In this document: positions 5,980 to 10,265 of the stretch, piece after piece | How positions within the stretch are numbered: position 1 is the stretch's first letter | Layout of the letters: every line of letters starts with the position of its first letter | Source: an uncultured Eubacteriales bacterium | GTDB lineage: Bacteria > Bacillota > Clostridia > Oscillospirales > CAG-272 | Reading direction: 5' to 3' | DNA: 10,265 bases | Assembly: GCA_949286815.1 (NCBI GenBank) | Contig: CASEEB010000077.1 | Span: 1 to 10,265, forward strand | The notes under the pieces: model-generated | The model's database searches: none | Told to the model about the DNA's origin: nothing | Seen by the model: only the letters and a program-made list of their open reading frames with translations | Program-made: the position numbers and the translations under genes

Positions 5980-8505
5980 TCAATGACATTCATACCAGTT
6001 CTTTCCGATATTCGCTTCCACCGCAAGCGGAACAGACAATCTGACAGCGTTTTCCATTTCCTCCTTTAGTATATGAAGCACCTCATCGGCTCTGTCTTTC
6101 GGCGTTTCGACAAGCAGCTCGTCATGAACCTGAAGCAAAAGCTTGGCGCCCGTGCCGCTTTCTTTAAGTCTTCGTTCAACATTTATCATCGCGATTTTAA
6201 TAATATCGGCGCTGCTCCCCTGTATCGGACTGTTGCGCGCTACTCTTTCACCGAAATTCCTGATATTTTTATTGTTGGCGGAAAGCTCGGGAATATACCG
6301 CCTTCTTCCGAACATTGTAGTCACATATCCGTCATTTTTTGCCTTCTCCACAACCTCCGTAAGGTATTTCTCTATGCCGGGATAGCTGTCAAGATAACTT
6401 TGAATATAGCTTTTCGCCTTTGCGCGCGAAATCTTCAAATCATCCGCCAGCGAAAAATCACCCATACCGTAAAGTATTCCGAAATTTATGGCTTTCGCTT
6501 TTTTTCTCATCTCTATTGTCACATTATTGGGAGTCACTCCGAAAATACGGCACGCGGTAGACATGTGAATGTCTCCCCCCTCAGAAAACGCTTCCTTCAT
6601 ATCGGCGTCATCCGAAATATGCGCCAGAAGTCTCAGCTCAATCTGGGAATAGTCGGCGTCTATCAGCACATGAGAGGTGTCCGTAGACACAAAAAACTTT
6701 CGAAACTGCCTTCCGGTCTCGGTTCTGATGGGAATATTCTGTAGATTGGGATCTGTCGAGGAAAGTCTGCCCGTAGCCGTACCGGTCTGATTGAAATGAG
6801 TATGAACTCTTCCCTCGGAATCCATGCCCTTGAGCAAACCGTCAACATACGTGCTTTTCAGTTTTGTAAGCTGCCGGTACTCAAGAATATCATCTATAAT
6901 GGGGTGGTATTTTTTTAGCTTTTCAAGCACCTCCGCGCTTGTGGAATAACCCGTCTTTGTCTTTTTGCCCGAAGGCAGCATCAGCTTTTCAAATAAAATT
7001 TCCCCAAGCTGCTTGGGCGAATTTATATTAAAACGCTCCCCTGCCGAGGCATATATTTTTTGCTCAAGCTCACGCGCGTTTTCGTCAAGCTGAGCTCCGT
7101 AATTCTCAATACCTTTGCCGTCTATTTTAAATCCCGTGATTTCCATGTCGCAAAGAACGCCCGCAAGCGGAATTTCTATATCGTTAAGCAAGGAAAGCTG
7201 TCCGCTTTCACGCAGTTTTGCCTCTATTATTTTCCACATGCGCGATATATACCACGCGCGGGGATTGAGAGCGTCATATGTCTCCCCAAGATAAGCCGAG
7301 CATAGCCTCTCAAGAGTATACGCGCCCTGACCCGAATCATCAACATAAGCTCCGAGCATAACATCAAAATACGCCCGACGCCAATGAATCTGTTTTTCTT
7401 CGAGCGCTTTGTACAGGCTTTTGCAATCCCAACATATAATTTTGACCGAATTTAAAAATGTCAGCAGCCTTTTGTCAATTTCGCCGAGCACCCAAACGGT
7501 CCTGCCATCGGAAATATTCATTTTATTTTCCGACAGATACACGGCATAATAATCCCCGTCAAGCACGGAAAGCTCCTCGGCCTCAATTTGCCTAACCGCC
7601 GGCTTTTCTGAGGTTGAAGTCGGCGCGCTGCAATCCGGCTTGTCAAGTCCGAACTTTTTAAGCGCCCCCATCATTTCGTATCGGACAAACAGCTCTTTGG
7701 CTTTTTTTCTGTCAATTCCGTGATTTTCAATGTCCGCCAGTGTAATTCCCAAAGGCACGTCGCATTTTATTTCCGAAAGCGTCCTGGAAAGATATGCGCT
7801 TTCCTTTCCGGCTTCAAGTTTTGTCCTTATTGAAGACGACACTTTCAGGGAATTTATGTTTTCATATAGACTGTCCAGGTTTCCGGACTCCGAAATAAGC
7901 TTGAACGCGGTTTTTTCTCCGATTCCCAAAACGCCGGGAATGTTGTCCGAGCTGTCCCCCATGAGAGCTTTTACATCCACATACTGATACGCCCGGACGC
8001 CGTATTTTTCATAAAAAGCATCCTCGTCCATTGTGACTGTCTCCGCGTTTGTAGCCAATAACACTTTGACACGGGAGTTTATGAGCTGAAGTGAATCCCT
8101 GTCCCCTGTCAGAATATAAGTCTCGGTTTCTTCCGGAGAATCTGACGCCATATGAGCGAGTGTTCCGAGTATATCATCCGCCTCATAGCCTTCAAGCTCA
8201 ATTACAGTAAATCCCATGGCACGACAGATTTCCTTTGCGACCGGCAGCTGCCGCGCAAGGTCGTCCGGCATCGCGTGTCTGCCCGCCTTATAAGCATCAT
8301 ACATAATGTGTCGGAAAGTAGGCGCTTTCAAATCGAACGCTACAGCGGAATAGTCCGGTGATATTGCCTCAAGCTGCTTTGATATAACACTTATCATACC
8401 ATATATTGCATTTGTCGGAAATCCGTCCTTTGTTGACAGGTACCTTATACCGTAAAATTGTCTGTTCAATATACTGTTTCCGTCAATACACAAAAGTTTC
8501 TTCAT
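5980..8505 (-). CDS. polA: DNA polymerase I (5' nuclease + polymerase, degenerate proofreading domain)
   Basis: This 841-residue protein is a full-length Pol I for Okazaki-fragment processing and repair. The 5'-3' nuclease (about 1-290) has CIDGNS with D8, EADD (108-111), TGDRD (133-137) and GDSSDNIPG (183-191). Residues about 315-410 occupy the place of the 3'-5' exonuclease but lack the DxE motif and its partner aspartates, so proofreading is probably absent, as in the Taq and Bst enzymes. The polymerase (about 440-841) has motif A DADYSQIELR (D618), motif B RKKAKAINFGILYG (667-680, with K671, F675 and Y679) and motif C QVHDE (D795). F675 rather than Tyr implies normal discrimination against dideoxynucleotides. 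GGAG lies 6 nt before the ATG. Expression is probably from the promoter at 8806-8835 through a long leader. malQ follows on the same transcript. Confidence 0.97.
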   Translation of the reverse strand: MKKLLCIDGNSILNRQFYGIRYLSTKDGFPTNAIYGMISVISKQLEAISPDYSAVAFDLKAPTFRHIMYDAYKAGRHAMPDDLARQLPVAKEICRAMGFTVIELEGYEADDILGTLAHMASDSPEETETYILTGDRDSLQLINSRVKVLLATNAETVTMDEDAFYEKYGVRAYQYVDVKALMGDSSDNIPGVLGIGEKTAFKLISESGNLDSLYENINSLKVSSSIRTKLEAGKESAYLSRTLSEIKCDVPLGITLADIENHGIDRKKAKELFVRYEMMGALKKFGLDKPDCSAPTSTSEKPAVRQIEAEELSVLDGDYYAVYLSENKMNISDGRTVWVLGEIDKRLLTFLNSVKIICWDCKSLYKALEEKQIHWRRAYFDVMLGAYVDDSGQGAYTLERLCSAYLGETYDALNPRAWYISRMWKIIEAKLRESGQLSLLNDIEIPLAGVLCDMEITGFKIDGKGIENYGAQLDENARELEQKIYASAGERFNINSPKQLGEILFEKLMLPSGKKTKTGYSTSAEVLEKLKKYHPIIDDILEYRQLTKLKSTYVDGLLKGMDSEGRVHTHFNQTGTATGRLSSTDPNLQNIPIRTETGRQFRKFFVSTDTSHVLIDADYSQIELRLLAHISDDADMKEAFSEGGDIHMSTACRIFGVTPNNVTIEMRKKAKAINFGILYGMGDFSLADDLKISRAKAKSYIQSYLDSYPGIEKYLTEVVEKAKNDGYVTTMFGRRRYIPELSANNKNIRNFGERVARNSPIQGSSADIIKIAMINVERRLKESGTGAKLLLQVHDELLVETPKDRADEVLHILKEEMENAVRLSVPLAVEANIGKNWYECH

Positions 8506-8799
8506 TTAATTCTCCACATCATGTATGAACCCGTATCGGTGTAACTCCTCAATACGTTTCACTACTTTTATTTTATATATTCAATAAGGGGCTAAGCCCC
8601 GTCATTCAACATTTTCAGTGGGAGACTGTATCTCCCCGTTGAAAAAATCAAGTGGCAAGACATCTTAATTTAGTTATATCTCAGCCAATATTGTTTTTAA
8701 ACAGATAAAACCTTAAAAGTTTCGAGTTTGCGAAACTGTCGTATACAGCAAGTATATCGCCATACGCGCGATTTCTTCACGCTGTATACAATTTAATCT
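8506..8799 (-). promoter_or_regulatory. Long polA leader with at least four hairpins
   Basis: From the predicted start near 8799 the polA leader is about 295 nt with no convincing gene. In transcript order it can fold as follows: GTATACAGC/GCTGTATAC arms (8789-8781 with 8749-8741) enclosing an inner GCGAT/ATCGC helix; AGTTTCG/CGAAACT (8737-8731 with 8724-8718) followed by TTTT; a two-part stem GGGAGA/TCTCCC (8636-8631 with 8625-8620) inside TTCAAC/GTTGAA (8643-8638 with 8610-8605); and GGGGC/GCCCC with a 3-nt loop (8600-8588). The clustered GC-rich hairpins in an AT-rich spacer resemble a dispersed intergenic repeat or a cis-regulatory leader. I do not recognise a riboswitch class. Confidence 0.45.
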
Positions 8800-8805
8800 C
8801 TATAC

Positions 8806-8835
8806 ATTATAACACAAAAATTCTCTGTTTGTCAA
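8806..8835 (-). promoter_or_regulatory. Consensus sigma-A promoter of polA-malQ
   Basis: On the minus strand a perfect -35 TTGACA (8835-8830) and a perfect -10 TATAAT (8811-8806) are 18 bp apart, with TGT just before the -10 giving an extended -10. The predicted start is near 8799. This should be a strong constitutive promoter; no operator-like palindrome overlaps it. Confidence 0.8.
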
Positions 8836-8987
8836 TCAAATCATCAAATCTTTAAAAAAAGTTAACCTCGTACATAAGCCCTGTCAATTTTGGACATAAA
8901 ATAATTTGCGCCGAAATCGCTAAAAAATACAGCCTGTGACAATTTTCTCGCATATTGTGTTTATGTTTTTTGAATTTTGCAAAACGC

Positions 8988-9022
8988 TGACATTCAAAGC
9001 AAAAACAAGCAAAATAATGTCA
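8988..9022. repeat. Spaced 7-bp inverted repeat upstream of the lipoprotein promoter
   Basis: TGACATT (8988-8994) and AATGTCA (9016-9022) are exact inverted copies 21 bp apart, ending 32 bp before the -35 of the plus-strand promoter. The distance between centres is about 28 bp, not far from three helical turns, so a paired activator site is imaginable. Chance is also reasonable in this AT-rich stretch. Confidence 0.2.
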
Positions 9023-9054
9023 TAAAAATATAATATAATCTATGGTTTTTAATA

Positions 9055-9083
9055 TTGACAAAAAAACGGTTTTATGCTATAAT
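9055..9083 (+). promoter_or_regulatory. Perfect consensus sigma-A promoter of the SH3 lipoprotein gene
   Basis: TTGACA (9055-9060), a 17-bp spacer and TATAAT (9078-9083) match the sigma-A consensus exactly, with TGC before the -10 as an extended element. The predicted start near 9090 gives a leader of about 75 nt. That leader holds a hairpin (GATAATT 9107-9113 with AATTATC 9119-9125) and a strong AGGAGG at 9156-9161. Confidence 0.85.
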
Positions 9084-9165
9084 TTACTTATAAAAATTCA
9101 ATCATTGATAATTTTCCGAATTATCGGTCATATCAAAAAAAGATGTTCAATAAATAGGAGGAAAC

Positions 9166-9864
9166 ATGAAAAAATTTATTATTATTCTGGCTGCTTTACT
9201 TGTCGTATCCGCGTCAATGTATGCGTGCAATAAAGACGAGGACAAAGGCGAAGAAGGTTCGACCACCGGCGATAGAATTGTTATCGATCAGACAACCGGC
9301 GGCAACGGTGAGTCTGCCTCCGAAACAGGCACGATAAGCGAGAATGAAAGCACCACATCGGAAACCGAAGAAGGTACAAAGGTTTACACATTCGAAGAAA
9401 GAAACGAAACGGTTTACGTCATTTCTTCAACAGGCGCTGTCAACGTCAGAAGCGACACGGTTGTCAATGATTCTACCATTGTCAAGAGTGTTGAAAACGG
9501 CACGGAGCTTAAGAGAACCGGAATAAGCACCGACGGTGAATGGAGCCGCATAGAGTTTGAGGGCAAGACATGCTATATGAAATCACTGTATCTCACGACA
9601 ATGAAAGACCCTGACGCGGGATTCACCGCTGTGGAAAAAACACTTTATCTCAATACAGAGAGCCTTATTGTCAGACTGATTCCCTCTACCGACGGCGAAA
9701 TAATGGCTTACCTTGTAAAGGGTGAGAAAATCTCGGTCATCGCTGAAAATACCGAAAGCGGCTGGTACAAGATTCACTATGAAGGAAAGTACGTTGACGG
9801 TGACTTTTACATATCATCAGACGAAAAATATTTCAGCACCGAAGAAATCACTACCGTAGACTGA
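9166..9864 (+). CDS. Secreted lipoprotein with two bacterial SH3-like repeats
   Basis: The 232-residue product starts with a signal peptide (MKK, hydrophobic segment 4-17) and a lipobox-like end MYAC, so C21 is probably lipidated and the protein anchored outside the membrane. The Met at -3 is less common than Leu. Residues about 24-75 form an acidic Ser/Thr/Gly/Glu-rich linker. Two SH3-like repeats follow, about 82-143 (GAVNVRSDTVVNDSTIVKSV, then WSRIEFEGKTCYMKSLYL) and about 155-225 (LIVRLIPSTDGEIMAYLVKG, then GWYKIHYEGKYVDGDFYIS). SH3_3-type repeats usually bind cell-wall peptides and often accompany a hydrolase domain, which is absent here, so a wall-binding or sensory role is inferred. 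The second repeat is more diverged. AGGAGG 4 nt before the ATG sets the start. The gene is monocistronic, between its own promoter and terminator, and divergent from polA. Confidence 0.85.
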   Translation: MKKFIIILAALLVVSASMYACNKDEDKGEEGSTTGDRIVIDQTTGGNGESASETGTISENESTTSETEEGTKVYTFEERNETVYVISSTGAVNVRSDTVVNDSTIVKSVENGTELKRTGISTDGEWSRIEFEGKTCYMKSLYLTTMKDPDAGFTAVEKTLYLNTESLIVRLIPSTDGEIMAYLVKGEKISVIAENTESGWYKIHYEGKYVDGDFYISSDEKYFSTEEITTVD

Positions 9865-9886
9865 TAATAAACATAAACAATAATAA

Positions 9887-9921
9887 CCCGCCCGGACGTT
9901 GAGTTTCGGGCGGGCTGTTTT
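9887..9921 (+). terminator. Rho-independent terminator between convergent genes
   Basis: CCCGCCCG (9887-9894) pairs perfectly with CGGGCGGG (9907-9914) over a 12-nt loop, followed by CTGTTTT on the plus strand. On the minus strand the stem is followed by TTATTATTGTTTA, so it can also serve the convergent gene ending at 9931. Confidence 0.8.
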
Positions 9922-9930
9922 CATAAAGCA

Positions 9931-10257
9931 TCAATTGCTTCCGGGTATAATTCTGGCGTAAAAAATGCATACATTCACTATACCGTTTGAGGGTTTTACG
10001 ACGTTTCCACTCACATCGGTCTCATCCTGCGGATATATAAATCCTTCCATTGAAAGATAAAGATATCCGTCATCTCCCATTGAAATGATATATTGAACAT
10101 ACTGAAGCTTCGATGCGATCGGATAGCAGGTCAGTATATCTATTAACGCATTTATTATGTCCTCTTCCGTGATATTGTTGATATAATATTCGTATATTCC
10201 CAGATTTGATGAATAATAATACAAAAGATCACCGTATTTATTAATACTCATTGACAC
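9931..10257 (-). CDS. Unrecognised 108-residue protein, possibly the end of a longer gene
   Basis: The frame ends at TGA (9933-9931). It contains NKYGDLLYYYSSNLGIYEYYI, an amphipathic helix (TEEDIINALIDIL), and strands QYVQYIISMGDDGYLYLSME and VNVCIFYARIIPGSN. It is rich in Tyr and Ile, with no signal peptide, membrane segment or family motif that I know. If complete, GTG at 10257 is the best start, since AGGA at the window edge lies about 4-5 nt upstream; ATG at 10251 is second. However, the frame is open to the window edge, and the sequence reads like the C-terminal domain of a larger protein, so a truncated gene is equally possible. It converges with the lipoprotein gene and shares its terminator. 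Function unknown. Confidence 0.55.
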   Translation of the reverse strand: MSMSINKYGDLLYYYSSNLGIYEYYINNITEEDIINALIDILTCYPIASKLQYVQYIISMGDDGYLYLSMEGFIYPQDETDVSGNVVKPSNGIVNVCIFYARIIPGSN

Positions 10258-10265
10258 TTTTTCCT

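Noticed and set aside
6073..6744. Long plus-strand open frame (223 codons) opposite polA
   Set aside because: It lies wholly antisense to the conserved polymerase domain, has no ribosome-binding site and reads as low-complexity shadow coding.
8503..8523. A six-codon minus-strand frame whose TGA overlaps the polA ATG, resembling a translationally coupled leader peptide
   Set aside because: The nearest GAGGAG is about 20 nt from its ATG, and the GGAG within it already serves polA at ideal spacing.
8592..8663. A 23-codon minus-strand frame starting at ATG 8663 inside the polA leader
   Set aside because: No Shine-Dalgarno precedes it, and it runs through both arms of the GGGAGA/TCTCCC and GGGGC/GCCCC hairpins, so RNA or repeat structure explains the sequence better than a peptide.
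8869..8888. A second TTGACA on the minus strand (8888-8883) as an additional polA promoter
   Set aside because: The best matching -10 is TTAACT at a 16-bp spacing, a poor match beside the perfect promoter at 8806-8835.

Overview
The window looks like chromosomal DNA of a low- to mid-GC Bacillota, most likely a gut-type member of Clostridia (Oscillospiraceae or Ruminococcaceae-like). The evidence is strong GGAGG-type Shine-Dalgarno sites, textbook sigma-A promoters (TTGACA/TATAAT), and a DNA polymerase I with a degenerate proofreading domain. A stand-alone PTS_EIIC_2-type permease and Gram-positive SH3 lipoprotein architecture agree with this. The assignment rests on gene style and family resemblance; no ribosomal RNA or marker alignment is available.

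Layout: (1) 1-414, plus strand, is the C-terminal end of a heparinase II/III-like protein. (2) 415-660 has no protein gene but holds a strongly structured element best read as a minus-strand non-coding RNA ending in a terminator at 461-492. (3) 664-2438, minus strand, is a PTS IIC-like membrane protein followed by a nitroreductase-family flavoprotein. The permease has its own sigma-A promoter with a palindrome on the -10, and the nitroreductase has a 20-bp palindrome just upstream of its start. (4) 2514-2831 is AT-rich spacer holding that promoter and the strong terminator of the next gene. (5) 2832-4406, minus strand, is an ECF-like sigma factor fused to a winged-helix-like segment and about 280 residues of unrecognised C-terminal sequence, probably starting at TTG. 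(6) 4506-8505, minus strand, is malQ directly downstream of polA (31-bp gap), read from a consensus promoter at 8806-8835 through a leader of about 295 nt with several hairpins. (7) 8879-9165 carries the divergent consensus promoter and leader for (8) 9166-9864, plus strand, a lipoprotein with two SH3-like repeats, which ends at a GC-rich terminator. (9) 9931-10257, minus strand, is an unrecognised protein that may be complete (GTG start) or the end of a longer gene.

How they work together: polA-malQ looks like a housekeeping operon. The permease and nitroreductase are probably co-transcribed but also look separately controllable. The sigma-factor fusion has no recognisable anti-sigma partner beside it and could sense its signal through its own C-terminal extension. 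The items most worth a second look are that fusion, the 452-660 RNA candidate, the hairpin between the Shine-Dalgarno and start codon of the permease gene, and the polA leader.
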